Shown piece by piece: positions 36,093-48,030 of a stretch of DNA of 64,000 nt; position 1 is the stretch's first letter; each line of letters opens with the position of its first letter. Where the stretch lies: positions 36,026,039-36,090,038 of the forward strand of contig CM035807.1 in the NCBI GenBank assembly GCA_020466095.1, written 5' to 3'. Both the position numbers and the translations under genes were made by a program. The notes below the pieces were generated by a model, which did no database searches, had not been told where the DNA came from, and worked only from the letters and a program-made list of their open reading frames with translations. Origin of the DNA: Chlorops oryzae (Eukaryota; Arthropoda; Insecta; Diptera; Chloropidae).

Positions 36093-36832
36093 AACAAGTA
36101 AGGATGTTATAGTCAGGCGAGCCTGACAATAGAATACCCGACACAGACACATATGTTAAAATAGTTTTTCATATCAAGAGTTATTTAAGGCCATAGGGGG
36201 CCCCGTATACTGACTTTTGTTAAATTTCTTTATGAAAACTGTCCGTTTGCCACGCCCACTTTTCCAATTTTTGTTTAATTATAATCGGAGGCTTAAATAA
36301 ACGCTCAAATTTTAAGTTTCATTAAATTATTTCGAAAAAGTCCGATTTTAAGGCAGTTTTGGGATTTTTGTGGCAAACCCTAGTACTGCAGGTACCCTTA
36401 AAAATGGACCTATCAAGGAAATTTTTTGGAAGGATGTTTAAGGCTACAAAGGAAGCCAAATTTCGTTCAAGTCCCATTTGAATTTCGGGTTTTAGAGCAG
36501 TTTTTGTGATTTCGTAACAGACCCTAGTACTGGAGGTACCCCTTTAAATGGTCCGATCGGGTCCACTCTCGAACTTGTTCTTACTCATGTCCCCGTAAGC
36601 ATGCATACCAAATTTTGTCGAGATAGCTCAACTCCTTCGATAAGATAACTGTATACAGACAGACGGACAGACGGACAGACAGACAGACGGACATGTCTAA
36701 ATCGAATCTCCTGGTGACGCTGATCATTTCTATATATATTTTGTATGGTCTATCTCGACTGGTTCTGGGTGTTACACACAACCACACAAACGCAATATTC
36801 CCTCGACACAGAGTGTGTGGGGTATAAAAAGC
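36093..36832 (-). mobile_element. DINE-1/Helentron-like element, family A, long copy
   Basis: Begins ACAACAAGTAAGGATGTTAT with GTCAGGCGAGCCTGACAATA and ATACCCGACACAGACAC; ends CTCGACACAGAGTGTGTGGG followed by GTATAAAA. Contains two similar GGTACC-bearing blocks (about 36375-36410 and 36530-36560), the CAGACGGACAG tract (36656-36695) and AAATCGAATCTCCTGGTGAC. Both ends carry the opposed ACCCGACACA/TGTGTGGGGT motifs that act as subterminal inverted repeats. Confidence 0.75.
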
Positions 36833-36843
36833 GAAATAACTTA

Positions 36844-36962
36844 GGGGCCCACTACATAGTGAGACAATGCACTCACACAAATACAGAAAAACCTCTTTGT
36901 TATCACAATGGGCCGATTAACGGCCTAAGTGGCAGCCATTTCAACCTACCTACCTTCAATCA
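36844..36962 (+). repeat. SINE body fragment
   Basis: Contains GGGCCCACTACATAGTGAGA, ACTCACACAAATACAGAAAA, TTATCACAATGGGCCGATTA, ACGGCCTAAGTGGCAGCC and the tail CAACCTACCTACC. The same order occurs after the tRNA-like head at 53215-53470, and the TATCACAATGGGCC..GGCCTAAGTG part also ends the LINE at 57484-57765. The tRNA-like head is missing here; it abuts the right end of the family A copy. Confidence 0.65.
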
Positions 36963-39331
36963 CAATATGAGAGTTGAATTTCCTAAGGAAATATATTTGC
37001 AAGCCCAAAAATCGAATCCTTTTCTTTTTTAAACTGTTAATCTTTCAAGTCTTGGCCAAATCATGATTTTGCATGTTCATCATAAAACTACCAGGTGCAT
37101 TGTTGCCGAAATGCGCAACAATATTTGAGAACGAAACAATCGAAAACGACAGTTTTCATCCGAAGTAAGCTGAAAACTTATGCAAAGCTTTCTTGCTTCA
37201 GGGCTTATGCTTGTAACGTGAACGTGAACGTAAACAAGAAAACAAAGCTGTCCTCAGGTCAAACAATTCTCCCCTCAAGTGGATATCATGTTGGAGAAAT
37301 TAAAAGGCTAAACGAAATTTCATGTTTTGTGAAATTTTCTTTTGGAAAATTCACAAACCAGCTTGATATTTGCATTCAATCTTTGCACATGAATAGCTAA
37401 AGAACCACAGGATGCAATATTAATGATGCTTCAGTCAAGTCCAAATACCTGCTTAAAAGCAACTCAAAAAAAAAGTTTGCAAAAAAACAAACAGAGAAAA
37501 AAGGGGTTCTAGATATGAAGCTGCCCTTAATTGAAAGCTCCTCAAAATATCATCAGTGAAATGTTGAAATTATAAAAAATTATAATTGAAGCTAATAGTG
37601 ACATGCCAACAATTGCCGCCCCCTAGCATTTCCATCTCAAACGTGGAAGATCCTTTAAAATGTTAGGTTCCAAAGCAATTCCATAAAATTTCTTTTAAGC
37701 TGAGTTTGAATACGAATTTTTATCGTTAGTTAAAAAAAAAAACCATATTCAAAACGAAGACATATTTTTTAAATGTCTTAAGAGACTCAAGGCATTTGTT
37801 GGTTCTTCGAAAACAATTTCTCAATTGCTTATTTCTCACACCAGTTTTTTGAAGTTCCAATTAAAATAAAACAGTAGCACTTAATCTTTAATTTTGCTCA
37901 AGGGCAGTAACAAAATTGTGTACTCAGCTCAGATATTTTGTAGTTTCAATGTTGAAATTCAAGCTTAAAGCGAAAATATTACTTTGTATCCAAATAAAAT
38001 CTATTAATATTAATCTGAAAAGGTCGAACGAAATGAATTTAATGTATTTTGATTCTACTGTACAGGTACCTGTAATTTTTAAAGCCGGTTTTTCCGTTTA
38101 ACTTAAAAGTTCGGCATTTCCTTTGCATATAAATTAGGGCGTTTGAGCTGAATTGAAAATATTTTAGCGCAAAAGTTTTTATTACGCCTCAGAGAGTCGT
38201 TAAAATATGCATGGCAACGATGGAGATGAGAAAATGCAGAGGTTAAACAATAAAAAACTCCAAATGCGAGCTGGTGAACTTTTGCTACCACACATTTTGA
38301 CCACTCTTTCAGCAAACTCTTGCTTCCAATTGAGTTGCCTCAATATATCAGTTTCAATCGAATCGTACCCGAAATATTTTAAATCTTTTCGAGTTTGTTG
38401 AATAGTTTTAAATTACGATGCTTCCTGACTGCTTCTGCGGCTATTTTGCCCACACCCCAATGACAAGCGGGAAGCGTTCTCACCCATGCTGAGTTTTAAC
38501 ACGAATGGTGCTACGCGAGCGAATAAATCTTAATAGAGTCGACTAATTTGACGAAAACCGCGCTACTTTTATGAGATAATTTGGCAGCCGTTATCACGGT
38601 CGCAGTGGTGCCAGACGGAAATCACACACATTCACGCACATGTTGCTGCGCACGTTTCCAGGACGACGTCGCTGAATAAAGTCAAGGAATATCAAATTTA
38701 ATTTAAAGACGTTGATACCAGCAATTCCCAAGCGTCTTGAATTAATGATGAATTGATGGAGAATAACGATAGCAAAGTGCTTCAAAGACATGCCAAAATT
38801 GAGTGACAGAAAGTTATCCATTCTAAAATCGGTTGTCAATTAAAGAGGAAGTTATAAAGCTTTAAGTTTGCAGCATTGTGTAAAATTCTTGCTTAAAAAG
38901 GTTATTTCAAGAATTATTTATTGTTAAATTAAAAAAAATATGGGCTTCATCATAAGTTGGCATATGATGCTGTCTCGGAGTTCTAAACATCGTCAAAAAA
39001 ACTCGATCCATTCATTTTTAGGGGTACCTCCAGAACATGGGTATGTTATGAGCCTCATAAAAAGTCTCTTCAGAGACATATTGATTAATTTTACAATTTT
39101 TTCAGGTTCGATAATCGCTAATTTTTTTAAAATAAAATTTCGAAAAGAGGAAAAGAGCGGTTTTATCAAAATGCCTTTTACATCAACAAATCTTAAGGGA
39201 ATTGAACAGAAGTCGGTGTATAATGTATGTGATTCTTTTATGCTATGAAAATCCCCTGAATATTTTGTTCTACAAAAAGTATTAAAATAAATACACTCAA
39301 TCATTTATGTGTACCAGGTATATTAATATAG
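36963..39331. other. Unassigned non-coding stretch
   Basis: AT-rich; frames of 60-103 codons without recognisable domains. A GGGGTACCTCCAGAAC word at about 39020 resembles family A's internal block. Confidence 0.4.
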
Positions 39332-39945
39332 GGGAAAGTGGGGTAAATCTGATTCGTGTCTAAATATGATCCCAGCTGTAACATGAGAATGAAAAGGCCT
39401 CCGACAATTTTTTCCAACTAATAAAACACATATTATGCTGCTGATTTTTAAGCATATTTTTCCAACATTTTTAATTCATAGGTAAAATTAAAAATTTAAA
39501 AAGTCAAAATTTGTATCTACAAAATTTTACTTTTATGTTTTAGAAAAAAATCAGTAATTTATCCTGATTAGGGTTTTACTCATAATATTTCACTATAAGT
39601 GAAAAATGAAGATGGTCAAAAATAAAAATCTATTGAAGGTGTATGATAATTAGGTTAAGGGGTTTTAAAGAAAAAATAAAAACTTGAAAAAAATTATAAG
39701 GTTTCTCAGAAAATCGATTTTTATAGAAAGTGTGGAAAAATAGGACCGCCCCGATTTTCATACTAATTAAAGTAAAAAACGCAAATTTCAAAAAATCGAA
39801 TTCTTAAGCGTTATTAATCTGTTTTCTATACATATAACGAATAAACTTCGGATACTGCTGAATACAATAGGCTATGATTTGGGAACAGCATTTCTCTGGT
39901 TTTAAAACAAGAGATGGGGGGTCATATTTAGAACACCAATTTTCA
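39332..39945. mobile_element. Possible TIR element
   Basis: GTGTCTAAATATGATCCC at 39357-39374 pairs with the inverted GTGTTCTAAATATGACCCC near 39915-39935. A GGGGAAAGTGGGGTAAATCT start precedes it. The match is short and the outer limits are uncertain. No ORF. Confidence 0.3.
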
Positions 39946-39982
39946 AACCATCACAAGTTAGTATACTGAATGTTTCTAAATA

Positions 39983-41272
39983 TTAGGTGTAGTAAAAAGA
40001 AATCCATTATTTTTGCATTAAATTGAGGGCTTTATTTAAGATAGTTAGAATGACCCGATTTAGGTCAAATATGCGCCGTTTTGTTCGATAACTTGTTGCC
40101 ATTTTAAAGGTAATTTCATTATGCCTCTCTCATAGAAGCCCTCGTTACTATTAGCAAAAAATTGAGACAGTCGAATTTCAGAAGCCTCTCTTGAAGCGAA
40201 TGTTTCACCAGCAAAATTTTTTGCCATGGACAGGAACAGATGGTAATCACTTGGTGCCAGGTCCGGACTATAAGGTGGATGCAGAAGAACCTCCCAACCA
40301 AACTCCCGGAGCTTCTGGCGAGTCACTATCGATGTGTATGGCCTGGCGTTGTCCTGATTGAACACAATTCCTCTCCGATTGGCCAAAGCTGGCCGCTTAT
40401 GGGCGATTGCTTCCTTCAGACGGTCCAATTGTTGACAGTAGAGTTCCGAGTTAAGAGTTTTGCCGTATGGGAGCAGCTCATAGTAGATAATTCCCTGCCA
40501 ATCCCACCAAACACACAGCAAAACCTTCCTGGCCGTCAATCCTGGCTTGGCCACCGTTTCCGCCGGTTCACCGTGTTTCGACCACGACCGTTTTCGCTTG
40601 ACGTTGTCGTAAGTGACCCACTTTTCTTCACCAGTCACCAACCGCTTCAGAAATGGGTCGATTTTGTTGCGGTTCAGCAGCGATTCGCAGATGGAAATTC
40701 GGTCTATGAGGTTTTTTTTGCGTTAACTCGTGTGGCACCCATACATCGAGCTTCTTTGTGTATCCAGCCTTATTCAAATGGTTCCAAACGGTTTTTTGTG
40801 CAATCTTTAGCTCTTTTGCAATCGAAACAGTGCTAACATGACGGTCGGACTCGAGAATTTCCATGATTTTATCGACATTTTCGACAATTGGCCTTCCAGT
40901 GCGTGGTGCATCCTTGACATCGAAGTTACCGGAACGGAATCGACGAAACCAAAATTGCGCATGATTGGCTGTTACAGTATCAGGTCCATAAACGCTATTC
41001 ACATTTTCAGCCGCCTGGCTTGCGTTTTCTCCCTTATCGAAGAAAAACTGTAAAATGTAGCGAATTTTCCCTTTGCTGATGTCCATCTTTGACAAGCTCT
41101 CAAACAAAACTGAATCAATCAATCAAAAAAGTTTCAAAAAAGCTTTTTTAGTAGGAACTGTCATCTTTCTAATGCCCCCCTAGCGGAACACGATCGGACT
41201 TATACAACGCGAGATGCAGATAAATAACGTCATCTATTGGAAAAATAATGGATTTCTTTTTACTACACCTAA
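39983..41272 (-). mobile_element. Full-length mariner transposon, copy 2
   Basis: 1290 bp with the same TIRs as copy 1 and TA at 39981-39982 and 41273-41274. Differences from copy 1 are scattered substitutions plus small insertions, for example TAAA in the left non-coding part of the 5' leader near 41221. It lies in unique sequence, not in another transposon. Confidence 0.95.
40060..41086 (-). pseudogene. Mariner transposase, frameshift and altered catalytic Asp
   Basis: The same protein as copy 1, starting MDISKGK at 41086. The tryptophan that is a stop in copy 1 is intact here. The frame is instead lost in a run of eight T at 40712-40719 (seven in copy 1 at 20194-20200), a one-base insertion just after the HELTQK motif. 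The remainder continues in the shifted frame to YLT and stop. The first catalytic aspartate is changed: TGEEKW instead of TGDEKW, GAA at 40627-40629. NARPHTS is NARPYTS. The other aspartates (QDN, SPDLAPSD) are kept. Neither lesion is shared with copy 1, so each copy decayed independently. Confidence 0.9.
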
Positions 41273-41803
41273 TATAATAATATTCTATATTTAGTAGATT
41301 CTTGATGAAAGTTTTATATTGCAAAAAGAAAGTCAATGATATTCTCTTGCTAATGGTATGTTAAGTTCTTATCTTGAGTATCAGCGTTTTGAATTCATAG
41401 CAAAATTTCTTAAGGGATCAGAACTCGACCACTTTCTTCTAATTATTAACGGGATCGATTGAGTATTACATCCTGACATTTTTTCTTGTTGTTCAAAATG
41501 GAAGATCAAGTGCTGGGAAGAAGGGCTAGCTTATCATGTGAAACCAAACGATTGCAGTATTGAAATAAGAAAGAAAACTGAAATAAATAAAGTTTGTACA
41601 CCGAGAGAAATAAGAACAGTTAAATCAACCACTTAGAACAGTTAAAGTAAGAGTGGTCAAATAAACTGTATTCCCCGTTAAATGCACTGGAAAAGGAAGT
41701 CAAATCAACAGTTGAAAAATAGTCACTTTTTATGTTCAAATTCGCTTTCGTTCACTTAGACGTATAAGTTCGCATTCTGATCAACCGTCTCCAGAGTTTT
41801 CAA

Positions 41804-41861
41804 TAGCTCAGTTGTTTAAGCTGTGAGTTGACCGTCGTGATCTTCGGGGTTCTATCCCTGC
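41804..41861 (+). repeat. tRNA-like module
   Basis: Box A TAGCTCAGTTGTTTAAG (41804-41820) matches a tRNA D-arm well; box B GGGGTTCTATCCCTGC (41845-41861) is close to GGTTCGANTCC. A T-rich stretch follows. Stems are incomplete. Confidence 0.5.
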
Positions 41862-42113
41862 TGGCGGCGGGATTTTTTCTGGATTTTTTTTTTCAATTAC
41901 AGTTTTTTTTTTTTTGTTCAGAGTGTAGTTGTTTTTTAAGGCAAAAATTTTCTCCTACATTTTTAAGACTTTAATTTATTTAATTTTTTTTTAATGGTTC
42001 ATTTTCAAGCAAAAAATTTTGGGAGTGAAACAATTCCTTAAGCACGTTCCCCAAAACTTGAGCAACCATAAGCTCAACTGAGCGTTTTGACCAAAAAATT
42101 AAATTCGTTCGTT

Positions 42114-42171
42114 TAGCGTAATGGTTAAGAGGTTCGCCCAGCGAAGTGGAAGTCAGCGGTTCAAGGCTCGG
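42114..42171 (+). repeat. tRNA-like module
   Basis: Box A TAGCGTAATGGTTAAG (42114-42129) and box B GCGGTTCAAGGCTCGG (42156-42171), with GCCCAGCGAAGTGGAAG between. The preceding CGTTCGTT could be an acceptor-like start. Not a proper cloverleaf. Confidence 0.5.
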
Positions 42172-42510
42172 CCGAGGCGAGAAAATTTAAAGAGATGAAA
42201 GAGAAAAAGATTTAAATAGAAACAAATAAATAAAGAAAAAATATAATAATTTAACTAACAAAAAAAAAATATTAATAAAAGAAGATTAAAAAAAAGTCAA
42301 AGCAAAAATTAAATTTTTTTTCCCCAGTCGCTGGTGACAGTTGATTTAACCGCGAGACAGTTATATCAACCATCAGGTAGTTAAATCCCTATTGACTGTG
42401 TTTGTACTGTTGAATCGACCGCTACTACACATAAGCTAACAATTAACGGTGAACTCGGTTATTTTAACCTGCTTTTTCAGTTAATATAACTACCTTTTTC
42501 TCTCGGTGTA

Positions 42511-43273
42511 TCTAACAAAATCAACTCCTTTAAATAATTACCTGGTAAAGCAGGGGGTAAAACACGTTCATAACCATTTAAGAACAGCTGTAGCTCTCCA
42601 TTCAATTTGAAACTCAAGAATGTGACTGTAGCTAAGTATAACAACAAAATCTTAAATTTTTATAAAACTGAACTAATTGAAATCCAGAAAATTTTTGTCT
42701 GAAATAACTTATTTGTAAGTGAGAAAAAAAAAGTGATCTGTTGCGTACAGCCCCATACAGAAAAATTTGGAGACCGGGGGACTTTTTGCCCCTGGCCTCC
42801 GGACAAAAAAGTGCGAACAAAAAAATACATTAAACATTTCAATGCTCAGTTCCTCAACAATTGTAGGTCGCTTCAGAAAGCCCGTGCCCAGGGGAAAACC
42901 AAACCATAATCCCCCCTCCCTCTCCGACAGGCCGGGTTGCTTATAGCGTTAATATTTCACGATACATCATAGGAGATGTTGTAATAACCCGGCTCTTCTA
43001 CCTTTTATGGCACTAACTTAATCCAATAGCTTCCAACAATGTATAAGAAGACGAGTAGGTGCATCATATACTATCAAAATATTACAATCAAAGGCAATAT
43101 ATAAATTCAATTTGAAAGGCAATTTGTACAATAAAGCAGGTCTTGTTCTCCAATTACCTACATTCAAAAAAAAAACCAAACAACCTTACCAAAAGTTTGA
43201 CCCACATTTTAGCGTCAAGAAAGAAGAGTTATTTTTATAGCCTTATGCCACCAACCAATAGAAATTAGAGGAA
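42511..43273. other. Unassigned non-coding stretch
   Basis: No gene is supported. A GC-richer patch with CGGGGGACTTTTTGCCCCTG and CTGGCCTCCGG (about 42773-42800) can fold on itself and may be a transposon remnant. Confidence 0.4.
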
Positions 43274-44336
43274 AACAAGTAAGAAAGCTAAAGTCGGTCA
43301 AGTCCGACTTTGAAATACCCAGCGTCCCGACATTATGAGCGCACTATGTTTTGCTTCTCTATTTGTGGGCGTGGCAGTGGGAGGGTAACATTAATTATTT
43401 CCCTAGACCTTTCATTCGCCTTGGTGAACCTATGTTGCGAATTTGAAGCTTCGACGCCTTTTACTTCGGAAGTTACGAAAAATCTTTATTTGTGGGCGTG
43501 GCAGTGGGCGGGCCAACAAAAATTGTTTCCTACACCTTTCATTCGCCTTGGTGAACCCATGTTGCGAATTCGAAGCTTCTACGCCTTTTACTTCGGAAGT
43601 TACGAACAATCTTCATTTGTGGGCGTGGCAGTGGGCGGGCCGCATAAAATTTTTTCCTACACCTTTCATTCGCCTTGGTGAACCTATGTTGCGAATTTGA
43701 AGCTTCTACGCCGTTTACTTCGGAAGTTATGAAAATTCTCTATTTGTGGGCGTGGCAGTGGGCGGGCTACATAAATTTTTGTTCCTACACCTTTCATTTG
43801 CCTTGGTCAACCTATGCTGCGAATTTGAAACTTCTACGCCTTTTACTTCACAAGTTACAATAAGCCCTTATTTGTGGGCGTGGCTCACGGAAGGCGGCGT
43901 CCATTTTTTTCCAGGATATGTCCCTTTTTGTAGTTTACCAGTACACCAAATATCAATGGAATGTGTTGAGTGGTTCGCAAGTTACAAGCATTTTACTGAA
44001 AACACATTATATTCATTTGTGGGCGTGGCAGTGGGCGGATGTCTCCCATTTTTACTTAGGATCATACTCGGATCCCGATATACCTGTGTGCCAAATTTCG
44101 ACTTGATTGGTTCAGCCGTTTCGGAGGAGATCCGACCACGGACGGACGGACAGACGGACAGACGGACGGACGGACGGACGGACAGACGGACAGACGGACA
44201 GACGGACATGTCTAAATCGATTCAGTTTTTGATCCTGATCATTTCTATATATATTTTTCTATATCTCCGGAGCTTAATTCTCCCTGTTACAAGATTTGCA
44301 CAAAACTAATATACCCCGCTTACGCTGGGTATAAAA
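43274..44336 (-). mobile_element. DINE-1/Helentron-like element, family B, with 127-bp tandem units
   Basis: Starts AACAAGTAAGAAAGCTAAAG with GAAATACCCAGCGT and ends CGCTTACGCTGGGTATAAAA, so CCCAGCG/CGCTGGG act as opposed subterminal repeats. The right part carries ATTTCGACTTGATTGG, GGAGATCCG, a GACGGACA microsatellite (44140-44205), TGTCTAAATCGATTCAGTTT and TTGATCCTGATCATTTC, the inverse of the leader in the 33519 copy. The left part is a tandem array (43364-44000). No Rep/helicase is present, so it is non-autonomous. Confidence 0.8.
43364..43990. repeat. Five 127-bp tandem units
   Basis: TGTGGGCGTGGCAGTGGG recurs at 43364, 43491, 43618 and 43745, with TGTGGGCGTGGC at 43873: spacing 127, 127, 127 and 128. 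Each unit also holds TTCATTCGCCTTGGTGAACC, GCGAATTTGAAGCTTCTACG and CGCCTTTTACTTCGGAAGTT. An unequal sixth relative lies at 44018. Confidence 0.9.
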
Positions 44337-45579
44337 ACGAAGAAAACTTAATATTGTCAGTTTATTTCCGATGTAACTTTTTCACAACCTTCTTCTCACT
44401 TTGTCACTGTATTTCGATTCTTATTTTATTTAGTATTTTGTGTGCTTTGTTTCTTTTCCATTGAGCTTTCTATCGTTACCATTAATACAATGCTTGACAC
44501 TTCATTATTGCGCAAAAAGTACCAAAACTGAATCAATTCAAGCGGACGTAAGATTCAATAGAAAAACGCTGCGACTTTTTCACAATTTCTTCTTTTTTTA
44601 CGGATCTCTGCGCATTATTCAACGACAGGATGTGACTTGCCAAGGGCGTAATAGGTGACTAGCCAAACACATTTGAACTAGCCTTAGAGCGTGTCTGGTT
44701 TTCTTGTACTTTTTTTTTAAGGATTGCATGTCAATCGATGTCTGGCGATGGCAAAAAGTGCAGAAAACAAAATGAAAGTAGTAGCTTGACAGCAGTATAA
44801 GACAGCTTGACCTGTTGACACTTTTCCTTATTCACATTAACTTATTGTCTTTGAAGAGATAATTTCATACAAAGCTTTGTATATTAATACTTATAAAAAC
44901 TTCATGCGAAATCAGTTCGATCCTATGGTTTCTTTAATATAGTGCCAAGAAACACGCTTATTGAGACTTAAGGCCATGATATTTGCTGTCATCCTCATTA
45001 GCACGTGAACTTAAGGTTCCATGAACTTACGACCTTAATTCATGGACGTTGCTTAAAAACATACGCATGAGTTGAACTTAGCGCAAAGAAACACTCGGCT
45101 GTTCTTAAGAAGAATTTTTTTTTTAAATAAAAAGCAGTTCTGGGGTTTTCGTTACCACCCGTTCCGTCAATGACTTAAACTCTTATTAACTAAAGCAAAT
45201 TAATCGACTGCTCTTGACAGAATGACGGAAATGCTCATTTCCGTGATTGACTTCCTGAGTTTGTCCTTTGATTTGTGATTGCTCATTGAAGTGTTTCAAT
45301 TAACTCCGATTTTATTATATTTTTTTTTTTTTTCGTAGTTAAGACAGTTCCTTTAACAGCCATTTAACTGTAAACATTCCGGCTGCGAACGTGAAAACAG
45401 AATAAATTTCCTTAAAAGAGAGATGGTGGTGCCCGAATAATCATCAGAAGCTCATGATTGGATATATCGAAGGAAATTTCAATGTAGTCAAAATAGTGTA
45501 GTGGAAATTCGTATATATTTATTGTGCACATAGATTTATCCATTGTGGACAAATCTGTAATTGATAGTATAATATATAC
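44337..45579. other. Unassigned non-coding stretch
   Basis: AT-rich with poly-T runs (about 45319-45333). No supported gene or transposon. Confidence 0.4.
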
Positions 45580-45983
45580 AGGGTGATTCACTAGAGCTAG
45601 TATATCCGGAGCAGGGTGATAAACGATATCAAGACGAACAAAAAATCGTATGGGAGGTGGGAAGTGGGGGCCGCAAATGCACCCCTGACGAGTTGTAGGG
45701 CCTTAAAGTTTTTAAGCAGGAAGTCGAGAAAAAAAAGTATACCACGATAATGGTTCATCGTAGAAAAAAAACTGTAATGAGTTTCGAATGCCAATTGTAT
45801 ATATTTTTAGGAAAAATTCAATTGTTGGCTAAAATTTTTGCCGTTGAGGAAAAAATAAACGTTCAAAGTCAAAACTTCTGAAAAAACTTTCCATTTTTTT
45901 TCTTTAGGAACCATTTTGGTATGAAAGAGGTCCTATTGACACATGTTTTTCTAGTTTTTTTCCGAATATGCGGTCGATTTCCT

Positions 45984-46305
45984 TTAAAACCGTAGTGCAT
46001 TTGCTCTACCTTATTTGCGGTTTAAGCATCGAAAAAATGTGATTTAAAAACGAACTTGAACTTTTTTTTATGTGATAAAATTCTAAAAAGAGCAATCTGT
46101 AGCATACAATAGCCGGCCAGCAATTTCTGTACAAATAAGACAAATTTTGTTTTAAGATTATGCGAATTTTAACTGGAAAAATTGGTTAAATTTTTGCTGA
46201 ACTTAATTGAATTGAATAAAAAAAAAATTCAAGTTCGTTTTTAAATCACATTTTTTCGATGCTTAAACCGCAAATAAGGTAGAGCAAATGTACTACGGTT
46301 TAAAA
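45984..46305. repeat. Long hairpin: two ~85-bp arms
   Basis: AACCGTAGTGCATTTGCTCT, ACCTTATTTGCGGTTTAAGC and ATCGAAAAAATGTGATTTAA run in this order from 45987 and recur inverted at 46219-46304 with one or two differences, including a 20-bp AAACGAACTTGAA..-type end. The loop is about 150 bp. Transcription would give a double-stranded RNA. It sits in a region starting with ACAGGGTGATTCACTAGAGC (45580), a mariner-like edge word, but no matching far edge is seen. Confidence 0.8.
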
Positions 46306-48030
46306 TACGAAAATAACACAATCGTAGTTTTCGCTCAGTTTAAGGATGTCGCGATAAGGGAAGATACGTTTTAACTATCCGAAAATTAACACTGGCCGGA
46401 AAACTCTCATTGACATCAAAAACTCAAAAAAAGCTACAAGATCTATCCCCAGATAACAACATAAAGCGTTTTTATTGTTTCTCTCAACGTTCGACATGAA
46501 TAATTGTAAACAGAATGATTTTAAATAGAATTTGCGAATGAAGTTGAAGCCACAATCATCTCTCTGTCAGTCAATAAATTAATTAAAATAACTCTATGGA
46601 GAATTATGCATGATAAAATCACCATTTCATAAGATTTAAAACTAATCATTTTCTCATGCTAGTATGCTTGACAGAATAACATACATACATATTCAAATAA
46701 TGCTCAGAAAGGTGTAAACAAAATACCAATTATTCAAAAATCTAGCTCCATAAATAATTGAGCCACAAATCTAATATTCCTAATCAGAGGAAACATTATT
46801 ATTTCAAAGAATGACCGCAAGCATTAAATTATCAGTCGTCAATTGAAATACGATTTTATGGCAATCTGATAGGAATTCCCAATAAAACATATATAAATAA
46901 CCACAGATCACAAACGAAAATATCGAATTTGTCAACAAACAATGAAGAAACGAATTGAATTGAAATTTTATTACTATTATATTTTATATGGGGATAATCA
47001 TTTGATGAAATGTAATTCACAAATACGTTTAAAGATCCGTTTTGGATTACGTAGCACCACAATATGAAAACAATACATGAAGAAATGCAATAATCTGCTT
47101 AAGCCTACAATTGCTTACACTGATTTTTCGTTCCATCATTATCTTCAAACTATTGGCGACGCACCAGTGTGGGAATAGTAGAATCACCTTCTGCAATCGG
47201 TCAGTGTAGGACATAGTCGCATGGATTGGATTTTGAAGGAAACCGCCTTTGGCGAATGAACTTTCAGCTGCTTAAACCCATAGAGAGGAATACTGAAAAA
47301 GGCACAATCACATCGATTTTAAATCCAAATCCAATCGAAATTTCAAAGCATGTTCTCCTGTGCGTGAAATTCATTATTAAATAGTTGTCATCGTCGATTT
47401 GACCCATTTATGAATACATTTTACTTGAGGTTTGTTCAAAATTTGCTGATTTGCTTATTTTTTCGACTTTGATGGTTTTCCACGAATTAGGAATCTCATT
47501 GCTTGGCAATCGAATCTATTCAGAATTTATTTTCAAAATTTTAAACTATATTATTACTTTTATGGTTGTCCTGGTTCGTTGGTTGATCACAAATAGAGAT
47601 GCATTTTGATCTTTCGAAGCAATTTTTTTTGTACCTTTTCTCTTTTTTGAATCATCTTCTGATAGCAAGTTTATAACAGAGTGTAATCGAGAATCTTGTT
47701 CATGGCTTTTATATCCAGAAGAGTAGAGAAACTTTGTAATAATACATTAAGCATTCAAAATGTTTAAAGGATATGAACAAAAATAGATTCACACTTAATT
47801 TTTAACGTCAATTATGTCATCTTTCATCGATTTAGATTTAAGCGATTTTTCGCTTTTGTTTCGCTGCTTCTTTTTGAGAATGAGAAATTATGCATCACCC
47901 CAATTCGAATCAGAAAGCCAAATTTTACATTCAAAGCAAAATGGAAATTTCATCAATTTTATGCTTCTTTTATTTATTAAATAATATCATGCCAGAAGTA
48001 GTTTTGACCCCCAAGGAAATAAATACTAAT
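46306..48030. other. Unassigned non-coding stretch
   Basis: Very AT-rich, no supported gene or complete transposon. Confidence 0.4.

Larger units (their letters stand above)
41599..42508. mobile_element. Tc1/mariner-type MITE with two tRNA-like modules
   Basis: TIR CACCGAGAGAAA is perfect at both ends, with TA at 41597-41598 and 42509-42510. 910 bp, no transposase. Subterminal sequence repeats GTTAAATCAACC/GGTTGATTTAAC words on both sides. It contains tRNA-like modules at 41804-41861 and 42114-42171, both on the plus strand. Confidence 0.75.

Noticed and set aside
43746..44309. 187-codon frame, and its relatives at 55687-56193 and 56221-56574
   Set aside because: These are translations of the family B repeat and its GACGGACA microsatellite (RTDGQTDRRTDG-type). 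The tandem non-coding unit keeps frame only because 127-bp units and low stop density allow it locally.
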